From contig NC_049983.1 in NCBI RefSeq assembly GCF_000003815.2, forward strand, positions 11,493,491-11,557,490: a stretch of DNA of 64,000 bases, written 5' to 3'. The first letter of the stretch is position 1; every line of letters begins with the position of its first letter. Made by a program: the position numbers and the translations under genes. The stretch is from Branchiostoma floridae (Eukaryota > Chordata > Leptocardii > Amphioxiformes > Branchiostomatidae). This document shows positions 11,588 through 23,400 of the stretch, one piece after another. The notes under the pieces are model-generated. The model did not search any database and was not told where the DNA came from. It saw only the letters and a list, made by a program, of their open reading frames with translations.

Positions 11588-13973
11588 TTTAAGAGGGCAA
11601 AAGTGATGTACAGTATAGAGAAAACAAAAAATTATTAATTGACTTAATGATATGTGAACTTTGTTTTATTTATTATACATGTTGTACATCACTTTTATTT
11701 GCTTTTTTTTTCAATTAACCGGTATAAGTTAACATTTTTAGGCAGGTTCCATGGAACAGCATAAACATAACAGCTAGTGCTTAAAATCAATATCAATTTA
11801 TGTTCCCTTTATCATGTATTTGGTTGCTGTAAACAAAGTTAACTGCCATGCAGTGAGCAGAATTTGCTGCTGTTGCTTTTCTAAGGAACTCTTATCATCC
11901 TTGGTCCAGCTCTTGCAAAATATATTCAGCTTTTTTGCTGCTCAAGATACATGTAAGTTTGGTCAACTTCACATTTTACAACAACTTAAAAGTTAAGGCC
12001 ATTTGTGTCAGCATTTCATCTCAGATAAAGAATTAAGAAATATGGTTAGAGAATAGTCTGTGGAACACAAACTGTGCTCTCTGTGCTGTAACTGGCCCCT
12101 CCCCAAAGATGTTGGGTGGGCTATATAGAAGCGTGATTAAATCAGGCTAGTTACTAGAGAAATACAGTTGCCAAAAAAAATAACATATAATATATTATTA
12201 TGTTAAAGATTTGAAAACTGCAGCAGTACTTACCCATGATCCAAAATCACTGTTCCTTGAAAGTTGTGAAACTCCTGTCTTGTGCACCCCTTATACTACA
12301 AAAGAGGTGTTTCAAAGCCTTTTACATGATGTATCCAATCAGCTTAACAGGAATTACAGCAGTGGAGACAGAATAGGATTAAATCTTCCAGAAAAAAATC
12401 CCACCGTACGTTCGGTTAGGGTTGTAGTATAGTCCATGGGTGCCACTTCAGTGTGCGACCTTCCGTACTGTTGTTGTCCACACACTGGGGACAGGTGAGG
12501 AAACAGGTCTGTGCTAAGCAAGGCTAAACCCTTTACTACTGCACCACCAAGCAGAAATGTGTACAAAGAAACTACATGTACTTCCTTTGCACTTGGAAGT
12601 GACACTCCATCAGTCTTGCTCAATTCCCTTTTTGAATGAGACTCTGAGTCAGACCTTTCCTCAGTACATATCCCGACAGCACTCACTACAGCAAATTACG
12701 GTAACCGTTTCATTATTCGGAGCCATGATGGCTTACACAGGTCTAGAATTCTAACCGTTGATTTCAACTCTTGCAAATGTACAATTATGATACACTTAAC
12801 ATCCTGACAGTAAAGCCGACATATGCACACAGAGATGTACATGTAAGGAGAATATTGGGCCGTTTGTATCCCACTTTGTTAGCTAGGGAAGTCTGTTCTT
12901 TTCTTAAGTACCACACTTAACACCTTAAAGCAAACATTGATTATATATTTGTAAACCTCTTGATTCATTTAAAATCGATGGTTGCATTGTCAATTCATTT
13001 GAGGTTGTTCAAAAAATGTAGATTTCATTACTTTGTGTGCAAGCTTTTTTCTACCATTTTGCCATGTTTTTCCTCAAATTTGGACAACTTTTATCATCAA
13101 ATCAGTATTTTAGGTTATCTTTTAAGTCCTTTAGTTACCATGTGATGTCAAAACCTACTAATCTGTAACAGCTTTGGTAGAGATTCATTCAAATAAGCTT
13201 ATTGACAGTTCTGAAGTGGTTTTCCTGTGACTCTGTAAGTCCCATTGAGAACATTTACTCACCTGTTCCTCACACACAAGGTGCCCAGCTCTACAGTATT
13301 GTGACTAATTGGGGATTGGCTCTTAAATACTCGTCAAGCATGATGCAAACAGTGACTGTGTACACAGGTCATAGTTTTGAGATGACACAATCTAGTAACT
13401 CAAGGTAAAACCAGATCACGTACACACAACTGTTGTACTGGCAATTCTGGTTCATCTATTCTCTGTAAGTTGTACAATGCACACTGAGCAATTATAGATT
13501 GACCTATATCAATATAACTATCAATTATGATATCATTATTAGTATTCACAAATCACATTGCACTGAATGTTATTTTAGATTGTAGGGGGTTGCACTAATT
13601 AAACTAGGAACTTAGGTCTTTTTTCAGTCTGACACTGTCCAAGCTTTGTTACGGGGTCCCTAAAATGGTCTGTAATGTATCAAGCCAAAGGTTAATTGAT
13701 TAAGCAGTAAACAAAATTGAAAGTTGCTAGTTTTACTGAACATTTTAATGTTTCTGATTTGTCAAGTATAGAATAATAAAGAATATTCTGTTCTACATAA
13801 ATTTCCATTCAGAGTAATTGACAATTTTTTTTTTTGTGATGATTTACATGAAAGAATGGTCATTAGGTTTTGGATTATTTTTAATCATTATGCCTTAAAG
13901 TTTTATTTCTTCTCACTAAATTGTGAGAAGAAAGGTGTCCACTTAGTAACATGGTTTACTTTCCTTTTTGCAG
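11588..13973. other. Spacer within the plus-strand gene's long intron; kelch-gene upstream region
   Basis: No supported exon. It should contain the kelch-gene promoter and possibly a first exon (candidate minus-strand frame 12354-12686, weak). The rest is AT-rich with short open frames only. Confidence 0.4.
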
Positions 13974-16900
13974 AGAGTGCCATGACACAGACCAAGAGGT
14001 AAATGCAGCTGCTGCAAAAGATGATGAAGAAACTCAGTCAAACAAACCAATTCTCAAGACACGGTCAAGGTCAAATTCAAAGTCTGAGAAGAGAGTGAGC
14101 TTTGCTGAAGACACTAAATCGGCAACTAGTGAATCTTCATCTGACAGTGAAGACGAATCAGACAAAGACTCGGTGGTGGCTCAGAGAGAAACTAAAGATG
14201 AAAAGCCAGAGCCTTCAGACAAAATCGTTGAGTTAGAAGGTGAGGCTACATCTGGAACAGCACCTACAACCTCTCAGACTTCTCAAAAGCAACCTGATGA
14301 CAACTCTGTGCATGTAAAGAATACCAAGATGGTAGAGACCTCTTCTCCTTCTTCACCATCCAAACACTATAAGAAGAAAACAGTTAAGGACCATGGAAAG
14401 GAAAAGACTGTAGTTAAATCCAACAAAGACATTCCTGTGCAATTTTATGTAAAGCCAAGGCCTGAGCATCCTCCTAAAGAAAAGCACAATGGATATAAGA
14501 ATACTGAATCTGAACCATCTTTAGAAAACGATGCCACTATATCATTACAACAAGGAACTAAGAACTGTATCAGTTTGAATGAAGCTAGGCCAACCTCCTT
14601 GCCCCTAGAAGAAGTAGTATTTTCAGCAGAGACAGAGTGCTGGAATGACAATGGAACAGTGGTCTCCCCTATGGGGCAGGGACGGAGAAAGTGGGGTACT
14701 GTGAAGAACCCTCCACTAGATCTGGATATAGAGGAGAGCAGTCTGGGAGGCAGCTATGTTGAACTTGAGGCTGTGGAAGTTGGAATGGTGCCAGCTGACT
14801 GTGAGGAGCCCTTAGAGAATGGTGAGGTCATACTGGAGAGGCCAGCAAGAAGGAAATGGGGAAGTATTAAGGTATGTGCTGGCCTTAATTAATAGTAATC
14901 AGAATTCAGAATGTCACACTTTATAGCATTTTCAATGATAAGGTAAAGAAGTTACAATTATCAAATAAATGCTGACTTAGCTATTGCATCTTGATCTGTA
15001 TCTTAAGTGTTGAGTGTTTTAACATAAACAGTCAAATTGAATTATGGTACTTACGCCAATGGCAAGTTCATGTGATATATTAATAACAGGAAGACTGAAT
15101 TTTCAGGTGCCACAGCCTCCAATGCTAGAGTCAGAGAGCCCAGAGATTAATGGGAGCATCACCCCCAAAGAAGAAGTTTCAGAGGTGTGCCATACATGTA
15201 TATGATATAACATCATATTGTCCCATTATTGTTGATATTTTCATATTTCCCATTATTGCACATTTTGATTGTTTAATCCACTCAAACAGCAAGGACTGGT
15301 GATAAAATCTAATGATATATGGCCTTGTTTTGTCTTTGTTCTTAGACTTAGGTTGTTAATTGCTGATCATACATTGTAACTATTTGTGCACCATGTACAG
15401 GAAACGTGTGTTGAGAGAGTCCATGATGGACACAGTGACTTTTGTGACACCTTGGCAAGAAGAACAAGGGTAAGATTACGTATAATAACTGATGACGGAC
15501 AGCAGATGAAATCTAAATTTAATTGTCTCGTACACAAAGAGACATCCCATCTTGCCTTCCTATACACCGACTCTTCTATTGACACACCAACTCTTCTATT
15601 GAGACACCAACTCTCCTACTGACACTCCAAAACACTTATTGACATACCAACACTTCTATTGACACACAGACACTTCTTTTAACACACCGACTCTCCTATT
15701 GACACACTGACACTCCTATTGACACACCGACACTCCTAATGACACACTGACACTCCTACTGACACTCTAACACTCTTATTGACACACCAACACTCCTATT
15801 GACACACCGACACTCCTAATGACACTCCGAAACTCGTATTGACACACCAACACTCCTATTGACACACTGACACTCCTATTGACACACAGACACTCCTACT
15901 GACACTCCAAAACTCTTATTGACACACCAACACTACTATTGACACACCAATACTCCTACTGACACTCCAAAGGTCTTATTGACACACCAACACTCCTATT
16001 GACACACCAATACTCCTATTGACACACTGACACTTCTATTGACACACCGACACCCCTACTGACACTCCAAAACTCTTATTGACACACCAACTCTTCTATT
16101 GACATGCCAACACTCCTATTGACACACCAATACTCCTACTGACACTCCAAAGGTCTTATTGACACACCAACACTCCTATTGACACACTGACACTTCTATT
16201 GACACACCGACACTCCTACTGACACTCCAAAACTCTTATTGACACACCAACACTCCTATTGACACACCAACACTCCTACTGACACTCCTACACTCCTACT
16301 GACACTCAAAAACTCTTATTGACACACCAACTCCTATTGACACACCGACACTCCTACTGACACTCCAAAACTCTTGACACACTGACATTCCTATTGACAC
16401 ACTGACACTCCTATGACACAACCACACTTCTTTTGACACACCAACACTCCTATTGACACACCAAGTCTCCTACTGACACTCCAAAACTCTTATTGACACA
16501 CCAACTCTTCTATTGACATGCCAACACTCCTATTGACACACCAACACTCCTACTGACACTCCAACATTATAATGGTCCAGTCTAACCAGTGGGTTCCATG
16601 TGTGAGGAGACATTAAAAGTTCTATAAAACAACCGGTAGTTCAAATCTGTGAAAATTCTATTGCAATGAAACTAATCTTATCTTCTTGTCTATGTCAGTG
16701 ATCTTGCCTGGAGTCTTTTGATAATGGCCTCTGTGACATACACAGTTTCACCAGGAGGCTATTTAAAACCTCAAGATACTGTTAATTTTAGAATGTTTGC
16801 TGATTTATTTTCAGTTTTCATAACAGTGACCTCTCCACTGAGAATGTGTTTTCGATGTACATTTACTACTACTGTGCTACAGAGTAATTTTTTCAACTAA

Positions 16901-19022
16901 TTACTTAAAACACTGTGGAAGCCAACTTTTGTCTCTTTGAAATTAATTCCCTCCAGCTGAATAAATTTTGCACTACATGTNNNNNNNNNNNNNNNNNNNN
17001 NNNNNNNNNNNNNNNNNNNNNNNNNNNNNNNNNNNNNNNNNNNNNNNNNNNNNNNNNNNNNNNNNNNNNNNNNNNNNNNNNNNNNNNNNNNNNNNNNNNN
17101 NNNNNNNNNNNNNNNNNNNNNNNNNNNNNNNNNNNNNNNNNNNNNNNNNNNNNNNNNNNNNNNNNNNNNNNNNNNNNNNNNNNNNNNNNNNNNNNNNNNN
17201 NNNNNNNNNNNNNNNNNNNNNNNNNNNNNNNNNNNNNNNNNNNNNNNNNNNNNNNNNNNNNNNNNNNNNNNNNNNNNNNNNNNNNNNNNNNNNNNNNNNN
17301 NNNNNNNNNNNNNNNNNNNNNNNNNNNNNNNNNNNNNNNNAACCAACGTGGAACGGGGCCTTCTGATTGGTCCGCGGCGCCTGGCTATATGATAATATGA
17401 TATTAATACTTTATCTTTCTTGATGATGGTTGATTATAACACATTTTTATTAAAAGATATCCAAGGTTCTCATATTTTGGTAGCGTGCACGTGTATGCCA
17501 GTGCCTTCGGTGCTTATGTACCCATAATGTAAAGACTGCTTTGGGCCATATGCTGTGAAAGGTTCATAGTCTCAGTAGTACTATAAGTACTTTTATTGTG
17601 TGAATAGATCATTATACCTCCCATCTGCTGCTCAGGTCCCACTGGTCTCTGGGCGTGGCCTCCAGACTCCTCCCTCAGGTAGAGGCAGTTCTGAAGCAAC
17701 AGACCTCAACACGACTGGCTGCAAGGTGATTAGGCACCTTCCTCTTCTGATGGATCATTTTCATAACTCACTTCTGGCTTGTTAAAAACTATCAGGATCT
17801 TCCTTCAATACGTGTTAGACATCCGGTAGTAATGTATGCCAAATAGCAATTATTCAAGCAACTGGACATGATATCCAGTTGCTTGAGTATTTATTTGGCA
17901 TATCAGTATCTTCTGGAAACCCTCTAGAAAGGTCACCAGCTAATTTATGTACACCCCCCGATTAATACAAAGTTAGTTTATATCAGGCTGTTACATGTGT
18001 ATATCAGTTATGTTTTGACACCAATACAAATGTTAATCATGCTTTAAGATTACATCTTATGCACACCCAGTAGCAAACTGTTGCAGTTCAGGATTTTCAA
18101 TATTTTCTCTTGAAAGTCGTTGCTTTCAGTTACAATTTTATCGTTTGTACACTCTATTCACATTTAGTGCATTCACAACAGCAACTTTCACACAGCCATA
18201 AATATGTAAAACTTCTTGTTTATTTTGTACAGTGCTTTACAAACTGTGCAGCGTGTGCTGGTACTTGTTCTGGACCGGCTGGGTACAGAGATGCATCCAG
18301 AAAAAAATGGTAAATTCTGTGATGTCTTTATCCTCTGTAACAAACAGTACCCAAAATACCTTTTGTAACTTTTGATAGAAAGATCCACAGTGATGCATGA
18401 CGTAGAATTTTAGCAAAATATGTCTTTATATCAATATCTAATGTTACACTCTATGTGTGCCCATATACTGGTAGAATGAGTTCAGCTTTCTGTTTTGGTA
18501 GTGAGCTACCACTCAGTGCATAGTGAAGTAGACCTAGATCAGGGCAACCTAGTCTATAGCCAGAGCAAAACGAAACCCTTTAAGCTGATTGGTCAATTTC
18601 GTAAACTCAGGATAGAGCGCCCTGCACTAGGGAGGCACAGAAAAGGTATAAAAGGAGGAGTGGTCCGATCTCTGTCATTCTTGAGAAAGACATATTACAG
18701 TCGAAACCGGTAGAATACCGTCGTCTCTGAGCTGTCATTTTCCCAAGCTACGAATGATGTTTTGGCAGTGAGAGTTATAATAATAAAACTGTCCTATCAT
18801 AACGTTCACCCCTGCCATTGTCCAGGTGAGGTATCGTTACGTGATGCGGAGGCACAACAGGTGTGCTGGACAACACTGCACAGCATCCACCAGGCAGTCC
18901 TACAGCTGATGCCTGATGGGATACCTTCCCAGGAGGTGGAAAATGATGCTGAGTGTCATCAGCTACTGACATCCATCAAGGCGCTCCTCAACCCCTTTAT
19001 TGTCCCTGTGTCATCTGTTTAA
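13974..19022 (+). CDS. C-terminal part of ARM/HEAT-like protein with PP1-type RVSF motif
   Basis: Exons: 13974-14871, 15107-15184, 15401-15469, then after the minisatellite and gap 17636-17725, 18233-18309 and 18826-19022 (TAA). Phases match within each run; the join 15469 to 17636 needs at least one exon that may lie in the gap 16981-17340. The 898-nt exon encodes a Ser/Glu/Lys-rich, probably disordered region with KRVSFAED (RVSF at 14092-14103), a textbook protein phosphatase 1 docking motif, and two copies of an RRKWG(T/S)(V/I)K motif near 14683 and 14850. The last three exons are helical (LGVASRLLPQVEAVLKQQ, VQRVLVLVLDRLGTEM). A polyadenylation signal AATAAA sits at 19561. Function is not recognised; PP1 binding is an inference from the motif. 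Confidence 0.6.
14092..14103 (+). other. RVSF motif codons (PP1 docking candidate)
   Basis: Encodes RVSF in the context SEKRVSFAED: basic residues before and acidic after, as in many RVxF motifs of PP1 regulators. Sequence-level match only. Confidence 0.5.
15528..16770 (-). pseudogene. Rearranged partial copy of the amine oxidase locus
   Basis: 15530-15566 repeats 20053-20089 almost exactly (CAAAGAGACATCCCATCTTG). After the minisatellite, 16567-16768 matches 25068-25300: TTATAATGGTCCAGTCTAACC, a shared ACCGGTAGTTCAA, then GCCTCTGTGACATACACAG and CCAGGAGGCT. That part covers pieces of oxidase exons 4 and 3, with 25115-25170 deleted and the GC splice donor changed from GCAAGT to GCCATT. Same orientation as the source. 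It cannot encode a working product and lies in an intron of the plus-strand gene. Confidence 0.7.
15560..16565. repeat. 20-bp minisatellite
   Basis: About 50 imperfect copies of a GACACACCAACACTCCTATT unit, with recurring higher-order variants (CACTCCAAAACTCTTATT, CACACTGACACTCCTATT). It lies between the two oxidase-derived fragments described at 15528-16770. Confidence 0.95.
16981..17340. other. Assembly gap (360 N)
   Basis: Run of N in an intron of the plus-strand gene; may hide an exon. Confidence 1.
17836..17901. repeat. Hairpin with AAGCAACTG core
   Basis: Arms ATGCCAAATA...TTCAAGCAACTGGA and TCCAGTTGCTTGA...TATTTGGCAT around a CATGATA loop. Shares the CAAGCAACTG arm with the hairpin at 26754-26831. 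Confidence 0.7.
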
Positions 19023-20412
19023 AAGAGATGTGAAAAGTGATGATGTAACAAATTAGACATTATACAGTGTAGGAGAGTTCAGGCTTCTGTAAAACAGTTG
19101 CACTCAAATTTCAGCCTTGACATCTGGGCAGAATACACAGAAAACTTTGGACAATGGAGACAATATATAGACATTTTTTTTAACAGTGGACAGTTATTTT
19201 TTTCAATAGTGTCACCTGATAAGGATGACTGAACTGAACTGAACTGGACAGTTGGATAAGTGTGACATTATTGGACGTGTTAATGCAGCAAACTGATTTT
19301 TTTAATACTATCAACATGCAGTCATTTGATATCATACCTTCCACATAAAATTGCAGCTACTCTTTGGTCAAGTGTCAAATTTTAAGGAAATGTGTGCAAT
19401 TTCCATATATCTATAGTGAAGTAAGATTTTTTACTCATCCTTGACTGGCTATGGCTATTTTAGAAGGTCAGGGCAAGGTAGCAATTAGATTATCAAAATG
19501 TAATGTTTTTATGGAGCATCAAAGTGTGCAGTTTTTACAAGCACTTTGATATTGATTTGCAATAAAATATTGTTGCAGTTAATGTAAGTTTTAGATACTG
19601 ATCATAAAACCACTGTAATATAATGACATAATTGTGACATATGACATAGTCATCATATTACTGTATATTCATGTATATCATCATAATCATCTAAGCTAAT
19701 AATCTAAGCAAATAGACATTTTTCTGTTACATTGTAAATTACAGCTACTCAGCATTTGGTTCGTAAGAAAAAGTGTAAATTATCAAATGTTTTATCATGG
19801 TAATTACAAAGTTGGTGCAAGTTAACTGGTTTTTGCCAATACAATTGGCATGACAACCTTTTTTGTGTTTTATTTATCAGCAAGCAATGACAACTACATT
19901 TTGCCCTAAATATCAATGATAGTTGTAACAAATCCATCTGCATTTTAAAAAATAAACTGGAGAATCAGCCTGTTTTTATTTTTCTAGACCTGATTTTTAC
20001 CAGGTTCCACATCGGTTTACTTGCCCATATTGTTGTTTGTATGACAAGTACATGTACACAAAGAGACATCCCATCTTGCCTTCCTATACCATGTACCTCC
20101 GCAAGGTTCATTTGAAATTGTTCTGGCATTTACATGATTAAAAATGTGGTACCATCAGAACAAGATGGATGTCGTTTTTCTACAGTGTCAGAAGGCGCCA
20201 GAATAGTTGATCTTGGGGTTTGCAGTTATCAGACTGAGTAATTATTTTGTATTTCAATGAATGTAAGCAACAGTCCACTCACTTAACCTATATTTTTAAT
20301 CATCAGATTACATAATGCTTGTATGGACCAAAACGTCTCACATGTTTGCTAGAAAACTATTTCGGCAGATTCAGAAGAAGGGAAGCTTGAAATCATCTTT
20401 TCCCTTCCTCAC
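19023..20412. other. 3' untranslated and intergenic sequence between convergent genes
   Basis: Holds the plus-strand gene's AATAAA at 19561 and the presumed 3' UTR of the amine oxidase (minus). 20053-20089 is the source or sister of the copy at 15530. No coding region seen. Confidence 0.5.
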
Positions 20413-23400
20413 TTACTTTTGTTCCTCTTCAGGACAGCTGACATCAGCAACTTGTGAAACAACTGCAATCACCTGCAAGAAGTACAGTTAAGTTGCACAG
20501 TGACAATAATTTACTGTAATTTTTCATTTGTTAACGGTAAATCTTAGTGCCTTACATGGTTGCTATTCAACTTCTAAAATTTCATCATCACGGTTATTTG
20601 ATCACCCATACGAGCGATCGCGATGATGTCACGGTGACGCAGTGGTAGGCAAAAAGCAGGTGTTTGGCAAAATATTGATTTACATATTAACCAGTAATTT
20701 AATCTGGAAATTGAATATCAATTTCTAATCCTATCTGCTGACGTCCTGGTAGGCACCAGCCATCGAATACCCCGGATATAAACAACAACAGCGATCCCTC
20801 GTATGAGGCCAGCTAGAAAAAATGTTCCTGTAACTAAAATTTAATGCTGTGAGCTCCCCTCCCCCTACCTTTAAAATTACCAAACACAGTACATGTATCA
20901 AATGGATTTACAGTAGCCCAATAGCAAAAGATCAACTAAAGCTGACATGAAGTTAGTTAAATGTAGTTTAAATTGCCACATCAGGACAACTGCAGCATGA
21001 TATCTAAAGGGAAGCTTTGAAAGCTTAGTTTGGGTCTCAGGACGAGCAATGAAAGCACATTTCCCATGCCTTTAAATTTATTACTTTGTTAAAAAAAAAA
21101 TCTTTGTTTCTTTCAGAACACTACAAGCAATCATATATGGTATATCATTGTAGCCCTGCTAGTTCTATTAAGGTAAAGCCACTTAAAGCCAGGACAAAAA
21201 AAAATCTTTGTGTCTGTTACAAATACCTGTTCAGCTGCCCTGTTGCCAGCCCAGACTGCACCTTCCATACTGCCATATCCACACGTGGCTGACTCCACCC
21301 CAGCTAGGAACACTCTGCCTGTAGGGTCATACCTACACCTGCAATGTGGGGTAAATCACAACTATCATCTGTCAATGTACACTTTCAGGTCAAATACTCT
21401 ATGACAACAATATTAAACCCTTCTCCTATACGGTCTAACAGACCATTTCATACAGCTTTCTGATCTTCAACCTAATCACACCACTTGGAACTACTTTCCC
21501 AAGTGGTCTCACATTGCTTTCCAGAACCATGTACCAAACCATGTACCATTACCCATTTCAATCTGGAGATACAGTGCCAGAAAAACCCCACGCACACACA
21601 AAAGGCAAGCTGCAGTGTCAAGTTCAAACACCAGGAGGTCCAAAATCAAACCTGAGTGTCAGCCAACCACCACCAACCCATGTACCAAAAATCATCGAAA
21701 TCCCAAGATTGGTTCTTGAGATATAGCACCGGATATGTCCCTTCCATACACTTTCATGCTACTACCTGTTTAGTTAAAAAAAGAAACAGGAATTTGACAT
21801 TGGTACAAATATAAATCATCACTCTATAACCATCCTGCCTTTGGAACACCAAACAGCACACTGACGCTGAAGTTACCGTCCAAACATTCTGTCACAGGTA
21901 AGGACACCAGGTGGGAAATATGCACCAAAACCTCCTCCAATGTACTCTTCTTCATTCCAGTTCTTCTCCACATAATCTAGAGGCTGTTAAAAGAAGTATA
22001 CATTATAAAATCATAATTATATGCAGATGCTCAATATAGTAAAATATTTTTATTCTTCCAAATTGCCTTAGAAATAAATGACACCTTCTAGACAGTATAA
22101 ATGATTATTCCATATCTTTCTATCATTCCACAACTATGAGGTCTGAGATAAGCACAGTACAACATACTCCCATGAGATCAAGTGTTTTTTTTTTGTAGAA
22201 AGCATAATGTTACCTGCATCGCTTCTGATTCAGAAGTGAAAGCTCTGGCCAAGCACTGACAGAAGGCATTTTTCCTGTATACAGAAAACAAGTATCGTAG
22301 TACATGTATTACAGAAATGCATCATCCTGCAAAAACAAAAATTCCTGCAATGTTCAGAAGTATGACATTTTCTATTATAGGAAAAGTAAATGGCTTGGCA
22401 TGGTATGAAAGGTAAACAAATCAGGGGACATTAAATCTCAATCTTAAGTGACATGTCTCATTTTAATGCATTAAATTTTGCGTTTTCCACACTTGGATTT
22501 CGATACTGACTCCGTTATTATGAATCATTTTTTTTACACTCTTCTTACCTTTGTTGTTTAGTCATCTCTTTTGCTTCAGTAGCCTTTCTACCTGTTATAA
22601 ACCTGTAGATGGAACAAAACATTTCAAGGGCTGGAAGAATTAAAGTGATCATTACAATGTGATCAACAAGCTTTCAAGTCCAGACAGAAATATGAAGAAC
22701 ATTTGGGACTCGATCACAAAATAATCAGGTAAACTTCAGATCACACAAGGTATTATCAAAAAATCAACAAAATCAATGATAGGCCTCAAATCAAAACAAG
22801 GCAGCCTACGCTGTGAATGCTGGGAACTTGTTTCCAGGAAGAGTGTCGTCAAAGCCATATATAAAAGGGCATCCTGGGTAATCTGTGAACAGCTGCACTC
22901 CTTCACAAGCAAAGACAAAAGGCAGTAAAACTTAGTGACTACAATGATTAGACAATAAATTGAGCTTTAAAATCAGATTACTATTAGCAAAATAGACACT
23001 GGAAGATAAATCCCTTCTTACGTATTAGGCCATCAAAATCTGCATTGAAATGTAAGGCTTCAAGATAAAGGAATGAAACTGGAATCATAAGTATTGTATA
23101 TGTGCTAACACTGATTCCATTGTGCATAGGAGTTGCACGCATATAAAGGCAATGTGATTCAACATTAATTTTGACTGGTACAAATTTGAGTCCCTAAATG
23201 ACATTATATTAGCATGAGGAAAGAAATTGCATGGTTTTGTACAGTGTTTACTTCTCATCCAAATGTAAGCTTCACCTACTTCCATTTCCCCAGAAGTTAG
23301 TCTTGTAGTACAGAGTGCATTTGCAGACATGGCCCATGGTGATGTGGTGGAAGGCCTCGGGTAAGGCTGGGGAGAGGCTAATCTTACTGTAACATGGAGG

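Noticed and set aside
12354-12686. Minus-strand frame MSAVGICTEER as first exon of the kelch gene
   Set aside because: No strong donor in the needed phase; mentioned but not annotated.
16897-17400. Long frames across the 360-N gap
   Set aside because: They consist almost entirely of undetermined residues.
18490-18720. GTATAAAAGGAGGAG as a TATA-box promoter
   Set aside because: It lies in an intron of the plus-strand gene and is followed by a GTCGAAACC retroelement-like tail; no gene begins after it.
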